From Branchinecta lynchi (taxonomy: Eukaryota; Arthropoda; Branchiopoda; Anostraca; Branchinectidae), in assembly GCA_023053575.1 (NCBI GenBank), contig JAKZAP010000016.1, positions 8,800,046 through 8,864,045 of the forward strand: a DNA stretch of 64,000 nucleotides, in the 5' to 3' direction. The position numbers and the translations under genes are program-made. The notes beneath the pieces were generated by a model. The model saw nothing but the letters and a program-made list of their open reading frames with translations, was not told where the DNA came from and ran no database searches. Shown piece by piece: positions 45,516 to 57,500 of this stretch. Position 1 is the first letter of the stretch. Every line of letters starts with the position of its first letter.

Positions 45516-48500
45516 GTAGGCTGACAATGGCAGTTTATGATAGGTTAACTGCAGCAGGGCAGAGCCAGAACCAGTCATCTTTTCTCTTTGCAGTGTCAGA
45601 CCCCCCCAAAAGTATGTGAAACGTTTTGTTTATTTTAATTATGTTGCACCCAGCTTTTGTATAGTGCTTTGCTTGCTTGTGCTTATTGTCACTTTTTGCT
45701 TGTAGGTGTTTGGGTCTCCAATAAACAATTGAAATAGAAAAGAGAGGAAACGTTACATGGTGTCAGAAGTGGGATCATGGACAGCACACCACACCCAACG
45801 ATAGACTGGTCTTCACCAAACCTGAAGGCAGCATGGAAGAGGTTCAAGCAGCATTGCGAACTCATGTTCTCTGGACCACTGAGCGGAAAGACGGAACCTG
45901 TCAAATGTTCTTACCTGCTCATTTGGGTTGGCGAGAAAGGTCGCGATATTTTTAACACTTGGAATCTGACAGCTGAAGAAACCAATAAAATCCGAGTGTA
46001 TATGGACAAGTTCAATGAGCACGTTCAACCAAGTGCGAATCCAATTTTTGGAAGATTCATATTCCACAAAAGGAATCAAAATGAAGGTGAAACTGTGGAG
46101 GGATACACCACAGAGCTAAAGTTACTAGCACTTGACTGCGAGTTCGGTGACACTGCAGATGACATGATTCGAGACAGACTAGTGTTCGGACTAAAGAATG
46201 ACCGGATAAGAGAAAAGCTCTTGAGTGAAGGTGGAACATTGACATTAGTACGAGCCATCCAGATCAGTAGAGCTATCAAAACAGTTCAGGAGACCCAGGC
46301 ACAAATGAACTTAGCAGGGAAGCCACCTTGCGTGAAACAAGAAATAGAAGCAGTGAGGAGAGTAAAGAGTAAAACACCACTGTGCTATTCGTGTGGTGGT
46401 TTATACTCACGTGAGCACAGATGCCCAGCAAAGGGAAAGACATGCTCGAAATGCCAAAAGCCTAACCATTTTGCGAAAGTATGTAGGAGCAAGACCTTAC
46501 ATGAAGTAGAGGCTGCAGAAGATGATGAAGGAGAAGAATTCCGCATTGAAGCTATTGACAGCTTGTCTGCAGAAGTTCCAGAGAAACCTTTCGTAGCAAT
46601 AAGGCTTACCCAGTATAACACTGACATTAAGTTCAAGATAGATACGGGAGCGGAGGTGAATGTGTTGCCTACCACAGATTTTTTTAAGCTCAATCTCAAG
46701 GGGGCCCCTCCGCAACTGACCAAGACGAAGGACATTCTGACAAGCTATAGTGGAGGACAGTTGAAGGTTGTTGGAACCACTAACCTAATGCTACAGTGTA
46801 AAAAGCAGCGTCCTCAGAATCATGTTTTCTATGTTGTAGAAACAGATAAAGGACCTATCCTAAGCAGACAGACAAGCGAGAAACTGAACCTCATAAGGTT
46901 CCTTATGAGTATCTCTCCAGAAATACCAGCAGCGCCACAACAAAAGCGTACCGAAGTTGATAGATTGCTGGAAGAATTCTCAGAGGTATTCAATGGTATT
47001 GGTCGGCTCCCAGGTACCTGCCACATACACCTCAAGGAAGGGGCAGTACCAACTGTCCAGCCACCAAAACGTGTGCCGTTTGCACTGCAGCCAAAACTTA
47101 AACAGGAACTGGAACGCCTAGAAGCACTAGGGGTAATAGAAAAAACCACCAAGCCCACAGAATGGGTAAATTCTATTGTATTGGTCAAAAAGGGTGATGG
47201 TTCCCTAAGAATATGTCTGGACCCAGTTGATCTAAATCGCTGGATCAAGAGACCCCATCACCCAGTTCCACTTTTCGAAGACATAGCAGTAAAATGTGAA
47301 GGAGCCCGGAAATTCTTCAAAGTGGATGCAAGGAGTGGATATTGGTCAATGGTCTTGGATGAAGAATCGTCCGAGTTGACCACATTCAACACTGTATTTG
47401 GCCGATATCGCTGGAAGCGATATCCCTTTGGTCTGGTTTCAGCCCAAGACGAGTATCAAAAGAAAATGGAAGAAGCATTTGAAGGAATCGACATAGGGCT
47501 AATTATTGACGACATCGCTGGCATGGGGGCCACAGATGAAGAGCATGACAGGAAGTTAGCAGAGGTCCTTCTAAGAGCCAAAGAAAAAGGCGTGAAATTT
47601 AACAGAGACAAGTGCGTATTTGATGCTACAAGCATACCGTATTTTGGACACATCTTGACAGAAGAAGGAGTAAAGCCAGACCCCAATAAAACAAGAGCTA
47701 TACGAGACATGCCAGCCCCGAAAAGCAAAGAGGAGCTGCATACATTATTGGGAATGTATAACTACCTATCCCGATACATACCTAACCTGTCCACATCGAA
47801 CCAGCCACTTCGAGATCTGATGAAAGCTAAGGTTTGGGCCTGGGATGATACGCATGAAGCTGCCCGAAAAACAACCCAGGACTCAATTTGTAAGAACCTG
47901 GCCTACTTTAATCAGCATGCCAAGTTAACTGAAGTGGTAACTGATGCCTCCCAACATGGAGTGGGCGCCCAGCTCTTAACGGATGGAGCCACAGTAGCGT
48001 TTGCCTCAAGGTCACTCAGTGAGACAGAGAGGCGATACTCCCAGATCGAGAAAGAGTTATTGGCCATAACTTTTGCCTGCAAACACTTTCATCAATACTT
48101 GTTTGGGCGTAAGGTTTACGTCACAACAGACCACAAACCCCTGGAAGCTATCCTGAGCAAGGCAATAAACCGCGCCCCACCAAGACTACAGCGTATGATG
48201 TTGGCCATCCAGCCTTATGATTTGACATTCCACTACAGACCAGGAAAAGAAATTCCTGTGGCAGACACACTCTCCCGTTTGCACCTCCCTGACGTAGATA
48301 AGGAAGCTGAAAGCGAGGGAGAACTGGCCATACACACTTTCTTCAAACAGATACCAATCACAGAAAAGAGGATGGAGCACATACGACAGGAGTCGCTCCA
48401 AGATGAGGAACTGAGCATATTGATGCAAGTCATTGAAAATGGGTGGCCTGAAAACCGAAAAGATGCCCCCGTTTCAACTACCCCCTATTGGAACTACAGA

Positions 48501-51500
48501 GATGAGTTGGTCGTGAACAATGGGCTCATTCTAAAAGGGGAAAGGGTTGTCATTCCCAAAGCACTGAGGTCGGAAATGTTGAGGCAACTCCACCTGTCAC
48601 ATTTGGGAATAGTAAAAACGAAAGAGAGAGCCAGAACTGTCCTGTTCTGGCCAAACATCACTGGAGATATTGAGAAAATGATCAACGCCTGTGATACCTG
48701 CTGCAAGTTCCAAAACAGGCAACAAAAGGATCACCTCATCAACATGGAAATACCTGCGTACCCTTTCCAGCACGTTGGAGCGGATCTGTTCACATCGGGA
48801 GGTCAAGAATACCTCATCACCACAGACTACTACAGCAGATGGTTTGAGATTGACAAGTTGACTTCAACCACTTCATTCCAGGTAATCAGCAAACTCAAGG
48901 CGCATTTTGCACGTCATGGTGTCCCGGAAAAGCTGACAACTGATAACGGCCCGCAGTTCTCATCACAAGAATTCAAAACGTTTACATCAAGCTGGAACAT
49001 TGAAAATGTAACATCAAGTCCACAATACCCACAGGCAAATGGCCTTAGTGAGAAGGCTGTCCAAACAGCCAAACGCATCATGGCAAAGGCATTGGATAGC
49101 AGGACGGACCCATACATGATGTTGCTAGAATTCCGGAACACCCCGGTCGACGGAGCATACTCACCAGCTCAACTGCTGATAAGCAGACAGCTGCGCTCAG
49201 TATTACCAGTTCTGCCACAAGCCCTACAGCCCAAACTGGTAGATAGCTCAACATTCATCGAATCCAGAAGGAAAGCTCAGCTGAAGCAGAAAACTGCATA
49301 CGATCGAGGATCAAAGACGGCAACAGAGCTCGACCCAAACCAGAAAGTATGGGTAAAACTTTCTGAGGACTCAAAATGGGAAAAAGCAACCATCGAGAAA
49401 AAGTACGATAAAGCCCCTAGATCCTACAACCTCTCCCTCGAAAGCGGAGGCACCTTCAGACGAAACAGGAGGGATATAAGACCTCGGTATGATTTCGCCT
49501 CACCCACAACATACGATGGGCAACAAATAGGCGAAGCTGACACCATACCACCTTTGGAACAATCACGTCGAGCGTCTACGCCAGATAAACAAACCTACAC
49601 CAAGTTTGCCACAGAAGACGAAAGGAGTAGCGCACCGCTGCAAGTGCAAGCTCCTACTCGACCCACCCCAACTACAACAGTCATACTCCCAAGCCCCTTG
49701 CCAACTCTGACCGGCGATGCCAGTCTCTACAGCCAACCAGGCAGTAGTCCTGTGACTATCACAAACCAGCAAGTGGAACAGGACACCACTGCAACGGGCG
49801 GCGGCACACAGCCCCTCGCCAGCAGGACACAGACCCGTACCACCACCTCGGGTCGCACTGCAACGAGCGGCGGCACACAGCCCCTCGCCAGCACGCCACA
49901 GACCCGTACCACCAGCTCGGGTCGCGTCGTGAAGCCAGTCATCCGGCTGAACCTCAGCATTGATCGTCGAAGTCAGTCTGGCAAGCGCTTGAAGTCGAAA
50001 TGAAAATAAATCGTTAGAAGAAAGAAGATGAAACGTTTTGTTTATTTTAATTATGTTGCACCCAGCTTTTGTATAGTGCTTTGCTTGCTTGTGCTTATTG
50101 TCACTTTTTGCTTGTAGGTGTTTGGGTCTCCAATAAACAATTGAAATAGAAAAGAGAGGAAACGTTACAGTATGCTCCTGAGTTTTGATATACTAGGGCA
50201 TTCTGTAATGCCAATGTAATGTCTGAGCCTGGTCTGAGCTGGTTATAAACAACTTTGCATGTTGAGTCATTGCTCTGAGGCTTCAGTGAGGCACAGAGGA
50301 TGATGAGGGCTGGCCTTATCTTTGTTCCACCCATCTTTTAGTACAGCCCTTCAAAGGGCAAACCAAGGAAGAGGTCAGCCTTTCGAAGGAACCCTACCGT
50401 GGTCCAGTCTAACAGTGAACTGTCCACGAAGTAAAAACTAAAACCCGAACCAGGCATTCTTTAAATATTCTTTGAGCCCAAGCTGACTTTGAAACATTTT
50501 CATCAGCGATATTTCGGCCCTTCTTGGCAAGGGTCCTCGTCAGGCTATCATAGCTGACGTATCCGTTGTAAACATTGTTTGAATAAACAGGCATTCTTTA
50601 CTATAAATACTTGTAATAACTATTCATGCTTTTGTCACTTTCTGAATATTTTGCTAATTCATGGCTGATAGTAACTCTACTGACACCTGAGCCTCGTTTT
50701 TGTTGCATGCTGCAGGTCCGCTTCTCGGACACTTCCGGACTGATTCTTTCTATATCCATTTTTGCACTGCAGTGCTAGTGCTTCCAAGGAAGACGGCAGT
50801 GCTTCTCGAGAATCGCGGACTTGCTCACCCACCAAGTCCGTGCTTCCCTGCAAGATGCTGCAGCCCTGCCGCTTCAACCAAGAAGAAAGTGAATCCAAAA
50901 AAGCACAGTGTTCGAAAGCAAAGAAGTGCTGCAGCAGGGATGCGGCAGCACTATTGCAACAAAAGTGAGGCTCTGGTTTTCTTTTCATAATTTGAAAAGT
51001 TTGCCACGAGGAACGCACCTTCAGTGGAGAAGATGGCAGTCCAAACATGCAGATGCCTCCAAAAGAGGGAGGAGCTTTTTGGTAAATCCAAAATCAAAGA
51101 AAGTACATTGAATTTCTACTTCAAGTTTGTGCCAGGGTAACGCTTAGATAGTTGGCTGTTAGCTGATATCAAGTTTGTTATTTCTCTTTTCCATTTTACT
51201 TTTTTAAATGCAAGTAATAAAGCCAAGGTAGTGGAACAGTTAAAAAAGTGTTCAAATAAGCATACTTCTATTGTATATAAGTTGTATCAGTTGCTCCTAA
51301 GAACAGTTGAAATGAAAGGATGTAGGCTGTGGGGTCCTCATATTAACAAAGATAATTTTGATAACATTGAAAGGTAACATTGGCCTGACATATCGCTAGA
51401 AATCAGACGAATTTAGAATTTTTTGAATTCTTTCAACTCTGGCTTTCATCTGCATTGCTTTGTTTTGGTGTTGTTTCATTTGTTAGTCTTCATGCATTTT

Positions 51501-54500
51501 TTTTTTTTTTTCCTCAAAATTTTCTGTGGTGCTAAAGAAGGGAGGTGGTTGTCATACTTAAATATTGATTATTTTTAAGTATTTTATTGACCTTTAAAAA
51601 GAAACTATTTTCATCAGTTTTTCTTCTGTTTTATTTTTTCATATTAACATCTAGCTAAAAACAGCACTGTTCAAAGTTAACTAACATTTAAGGAAGCATA
51701 CCTCTACTGCTGCTCTACTGTAGTGTAGACTAGTTTGGACCATGGGCGTCCAGAGCCTTTCTTCATTGGGGAGGCGAAACTGGTAAAACTGACCGAATCG
51801 GTACCGGATTTTTCATGAATGAAAATATTTTTTTTTATAAAAACACAGAGAGTTGCCTTCATGAAGCTACAACGTACAAAGTTGCAGAGTATATACAAAT
51901 AAGTCTAAAGAGACAAATTTGGGAGTTTTCACGCTTTCCCACTCTTTGCACTTGCCCTTCGGCCATATGCCATATAGGCATCACAATTTATTTCTGTCCG
52001 TCCGTCGGTCTGTCTGTCTGTCCAGGTTTTCCTAGTTCAGGTACTTCCACATAAGCTAGGACGATGAAACATGGCAGGCGTATCAGGGACCCCAAATGAT
52101 TAAGTAGGAAATAGTCACTTCCCCAGTCCGAGCATCTGGAGGGGAATCCTGAAAAATTAGGTATTTCTTACTTACGACTGGGTAATCAGATCTTAATGAA
52201 ACTTAATATATAGAAAGACCTTGTGTCTCAGATGTCTTATTTTAAATCCTGACTGGATCCAGTGACATTGGGGGGGAGCTAGAGGGGGAGCCGGAAATCT
52301 TGGGAAATGCTTAGAGTGGAGAGATTGGGATGAAACTTGGTGGAAAGAACAAGCACAAGTCCTAGATACGTGATTGACATAACCGGACCAGATCCGCTCA
52401 CTGTGGGGGAGTTGGGGGGGGGGGGGGGTCTGAATTTCTAGTGATCCCACGAGTTCTGTACTTCCTGATGTGCTACGACGATGAAACTTGGCAGGCATGT
52501 CAGGGACCCAAACAGATTGACTTGATAATGTAGTTTCCCAAATCCGACCATCATGGGGGGAGTGGAAGGATGGGGAATGCGGAATCTAGTGGCAAGCTCA
52601 GCTACTGAACGTGTGATCTGATTTTAATGAAACTTGATATTTAGAAACACCTCGTGCCTCGGATGTCCCATTTTAACTCCGGACAGGATCCGGTGACATT
52701 GGGGGGAGCTGGAGCTGGAAACAGAAATCTTTGGAAACGTTTGGAGTGGAGGGGTTGGGATGAAACTTGACGGGAAGAAAAGCATTAGTCCTAGATACGT
52801 AATTGACAGAACCAGATCGTATCGGGATCTGTGGGGGGATTTGCAGGGGTTTCCCGGAATTCCGGTGATCGCGATTTAGGATACTTCCGGATGTGCTAAG
52901 GATAACAAAACTAAGGATAACAAAACAGTTTCAGTTTATTTCAAATATCAACACATATCGTTGCTTGGGGCCAAATCGCGTGTTGAATACGTCAATATAC
53001 ATGAATGCAAATCAGTTATGTCTGTCATAATATCAAGATAAATAATTCAGACTGAATATGGCCTAACACAAAAACATAGAAGTGAGACACACAAGAATGA
53101 CTAAACCTCTTTGTTGAAAATATGTACAGATATAGGGATAAAACTATTACGGTACCGCTCCGTACGGTAGTAGCGGGGTTCTAGCTTCGGTATTTGCACC
53201 GCACACGCTCTTTTGCGGACGCAAACGTTGAGGTTGGAAGAGAGGCGGCAGAAGGGAGCGGAATGAGGGGTTCTGTAGGGACTTCATACCAAAATCTCTA
53301 CACAGCCTCTCCCGTCTATGATGGAGGGTCTCAAGTTTAAAATGACTTAAAAGAAAACAGTAAGGCATTTTAGGTCCTCTGTATATAATTTTGAGAGCAC
53401 GTTTCTGTACACTTTCAATGGAATCTGTGTCCTCTTTTGTCAGAGCATAGTGCCAAACCGGACACGCATATTCAAGTAGACTTCGGACAAACATACAAAA
53501 TAGATTAATCAATACCTTTTCTGGAACCCCAAATTTAGTCAGGGTTTTAACTATTGATATGGATGAATTTGCTTTTTTTATTTAATTTTTGTATTCTTCT
53601 TCCAAGTTAAATCCAAAGAGACCGTAACTCCAAGAAGGGTAATTTGTTCAGCAATTAAACCATTTTCAGGGACAGGGAAAAATTCTGGGCTACTTTTTAA
53701 AAAAGAAAAACTTACAATTGATGACTTCTCTATATTTACAACCATATTAGCAGTTAGGGCTTCGTCGGCTATATCTTGAAGAATAGTCACTGCGTTACTT
53801 TTTAAATTTCGACCAACAACTTCAACCAAAGATAAATCGAAAATCATATTAGTGATCTGACCAAATAGACTAAAGGACCCGACACAATGCCCTAGGAAGG
53901 CTTCGGTTCCCCATTTTTTCGGGGAGTTGAGGGAGGGGGAATCCGGAAATTACTGACTTCCGTAGGTTGCGAACAAATGGTCCGGTTCAAGTGAAACTTT
54001 ATGGACGATTAGAACTGATGACCTAGATATGTCCGAACGCCATGCTGTCATGGTTGGGGGAGGGGAGAAACTTTGTGACAGGCCGAATGGGATGCAAGTT
54101 GGACAGTACCAAGTTTATGCGGCATAGATTTGCCATTTCGCGTCCGATCCGGATCCGACCAAAGTACGAGGAGGATGAAACGGCAACCGGAAATTTGAAG
54201 ATATGCTCTGAATCGAGTTAAACTTGATGGACGGGAAGAGAAGAAGTTGAGAGATGCGAAGTTTATATGTTCGACTCGTATTCGGCCGCAGCGGGGAGTT
54301 GGGGGGGGGAGTCCCGGAAATATTGTGGCTCGCATAGGGGTTAAACGAGTAGAGTGATTTGAATGAAAGTTTGAAAGTAGAGAGACCGTATGCCTTAGAT
54401 GGTATATTTAGTGTCCGGAACGGATCCGAGCACGGTGGGGAGCGGTACAGCAATTTCCGGAAAATGCTCAGATTTACTTTCTCGTTTCTCACATACTCGT

Positions 54501-57500
54501 AACAAGTGCCATATGAGCTCATAGCTCTTGTTTTTTCATGGATACGCCTTTACTAGCCTTTTACCTTTGGAAGATCTTTCCAGTTTTGCCAGCAGGGCTT
54601 GAAACAACCGCAAAAAACAGAGTTGCTATCGCTAACGGCTGTACACAGGATTTTCTGGCAACATTTAACTACTTCCCATGAAAATTCTAGCCTTTAACAT
54701 GGTTCCAGCCCCCCCAAAATTCGAAGCCTCAAACGCCAACTAATGACTCACCCTTTGTCTAACTAGTGACGACTGGGAAATGCACAGCAGACGAAATTTT
54801 GTGGAACACTGCTGATAAAAGTGCCTTTTTGCGATCCCGGGACTATTAAACCCTGAGCTCTCTGGCGAAAGGAAAGGGGTGATCAAGGGTAAAGTACTAC
54901 AGAGTACATTTGTTCGGAATTTACAGCAAACAAAAGTTGGATAATTTTCACGTCAAGAGACGTGCTTATTCCTGAAATACTGCAATCCTAAGAAGTAAAA
55001 AAATGAACAGCAACCAGCTGAAGCTACCGTAAAAGGTAAAGAACGAGAGCTAAATAAATGCCACTTAAATTACCGAACCCAGTAACGGGGTTGAAGCAAA
55101 TAATGAATTTGTTCTGTATCGAACACCTAACTAAAAAAAATAAGGAACAGTTCGAGAGTGGTACAGCAACCGAGTTTCGTAATTGAATAGAACTCTTATT
55201 AGAACCACCTAAAATCTAGTCTAGAGTGAGACTAAAGAATGAGACCAGATAAACAGGTGAAATCACCGAATTTACTCAGGGACGGACCGGATGCGGCGAA
55301 ATCGATGCTGACTAAACAAAAGTTGGATGAATAATCGAATTCGGCCACGAATCAGAACCAAATGAATTTGGTTAATGACTGAATTATGTAATGGAGTGAC
55401 CGAATTGGATAGAACAGATATGGACTTGAGAAGGGTCCGATGAGTTACCGAATTCGCTAACGCATGAGACCAAATCAACTGGTTAAATCATCGTATTTAC
55501 GAAGGGACGGACCAAATGCGGTGAAATCGATGCGGAGTGAACAAAAGTTGGATGAATTAGCAAATTCGATAAAGAAAGGGGAACCAGTAAACACGTTAGA
55601 ACCCAATCTGAAAATGCGCCGACAACGATTTTATGGAAAGGGCATCACGGCTTCGCCAGCGATGCCCGGTTTGACCAAATTTTTCGCCTTCGTCCTTTCG
55701 GACAAAACTAAGGAGGGGGGCGCTGCGCCTACCCCCCCCCCCCCCCGCGGGACGCCCCTGGACTGGACTGGTCATGAGCGCTATGCAATTTATTTTGAAA
55801 AAGATTATGTTTTGTTCCTGATCCTGTGGTACTAAATACCTTGAAGACAAACAGTTGTTTTTGGGATCCCAAAACGTAAGTGGAGGGATACCTATGACAT
55901 CGCAAAAGTTGCCCATCTGTCCGTCCGTCTGTCAGCACGATAACTCTCGAAGGGAATGAGATATTTTGATGAAACTTGGTTCGAGGACTCTTTGAGCCAA
56001 TGGAAAGGTCGAGTTCGTAGATGGGCCCGATAGCTGCATATTTAGGGGAGGGTGAGGGGTTTCAAATTAAGGGGCGAAAAAGATATTTTTTAAAAGCTAA
56101 TGAGATAGTTGATTACGGGGTAAGACGACCTGCTGAACACGAATATGAAATCCATTTCCGCGCCGGACAAGTAGTTCACCCGGAATCCGGCTAAAACCGG
56201 AAAGTTTTTTAAAAGTGAAAGTTTTATCTGAAGTTGGTTAGATATCCGATTGAGGGGTAAGGAGACATGCTTAATTCGAATATGAAAATGATTTTCTCGT
56301 TGGACAAGTAGATTGGCCGGAATCCGGCCAAAACCGGAAAGTTTGTCAAAAATAAAAGATTAATCTGAAGTTGATTAGAGCAGTGGTTCCCAACCGGTGG
56401 TACGCGTACCCCTTGGTACCCCAAGGGGTACGCGAGACCCTTGCAAGGGGTACGTGAAGGAATCAAAACTGATTTAGTTTGTAGCTTCAAAACCTCGCCT
56501 CACTCATTTTTGATTGCCGAAAGCCGAATATTACCAGCAGAGGTATCACCAGCCAAAATGTATCTTAAGGGGCAAGGTTCCTGGCCGACAGGTCAGTTTT
56601 TCCTACTGTTTTTTTTTGTTTATAAGCTTTTACGAAAAATCACACCGCTTCGCGCAGACTCTTTTCTTTTAATCGTCTGGCCGACCTTTTTGGGGGGATG
56701 GGTATTGTCAACCCGTGTGGGACTCCGCTTACCACAAGCCCTAGTAAAAGTCAGTGAAATACAAAAACAGCTAGCCTACTGCCGTAAATTCTGATCCTGT
56801 GTCAAACAATTTTGTTTCAAGAAGACTCAAAGACATTGTAAGTGATGTTGTCATTCAGGTTGCGAATTAAGCTAACGAAAAATTGTGCGATGCAGCTAGA
56901 TGACAGCACGGAGATGATCAAAACCAAACACAGAAACATGCTGACAGTAAAAAATATGCCGCTAATGACGTCGAGCCGAGATTCGAAAAAACATTTACTA
57001 CAAAACAGCCTCTAGTGATTGTCGCATTGATTTTGTATATATTTTTACACATATATGCCTTATAATTTATGATAGTAACTATCGTCTTTTTCACTTTCTG
57101 AAAAAGGGGGTACGCAATGTTTTCGAACCTTGATTAGGGGTACGCGGTACGGAAAAGGTTGGGAACCACTGTATTAGAGGTTCGATGTAAGGATAGTGAA
57201 ACATGATGAATCCGAACATGAAAATTATTTTGTCGCCGGACAAGTAGATCGTCCGGAATCCGGCCATGACCGGAAAATCTGTTACAAGTAAGAGTTTTAT
57301 CTGAATTTCATTAGGTGTTCGATTTACAGGTAAGAAGGCATGCTGAATTCGTGTATGACAATCATTTAAATACCTGGACACATTTCACCACGAATCCTGC
57401 TGAAATCGGAAAATTTGTTAAAAGTTGAAGTTTTATGTGAAGTTGATTATGGAGATATGGATGGAATGGATACGCTGAATCTGTTTTTGAACTTCAATTT

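Larger units (their letters stand above)
45617..50169 (+). mobile_element. Full-length Ty3-type LTR retrotransposon
   Basis: A complete element of 4553 bases with two 141-base LTRs that I read as identical, flanked by a perfect 5-bp target duplication GTATG (45612-45616 and 50170-50174). Its parts, in order, are the 5' LTR, a primer-binding site directly adjacent, one long gag-pol frame, a purine tract and the 3' LTR. The domain order protease, RT, RNase H, integrase defines Ty3/gypsy (Metaviridae). The short LTRs, fused gag-pol and lack of a chromodomain resemble the Mag-like lineages, but that is inference. No envelope frame is present. Identical LTRs mean a recent insertion. It lies in COPE intron 1 in sense orientation, so its LTR polyadenylation signal could affect COPE transcripts. 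Confidence 0.95.
51741..55760. mobile_element. hAT element family H2 split by a family B element
   Basis: Left part 51741-51929 matches the inverse of the right end of 22772-24401 (GCCTTTCTTCATTGG, GACCGAATCGGTACC, AAGTCTAAAGAGA). Right part 54531-55760 carries the H2 ATTCGGT series and ends GGGACGCCCCTG. Flanks GTTTGGAC and GACTGGAC match at 6 of 8 positions. The terminus at 51741 has drifted to CATGGGCGTC. Confidence 0.75.

Noticed and set aside
45777..50003. Possibility that the retrotransposon is an endogenous virus with an envelope gene.
   Set aside because: The frame ends 25 bases before the 3' LTR, and no separate envelope-like frame with signal and membrane segments exists.
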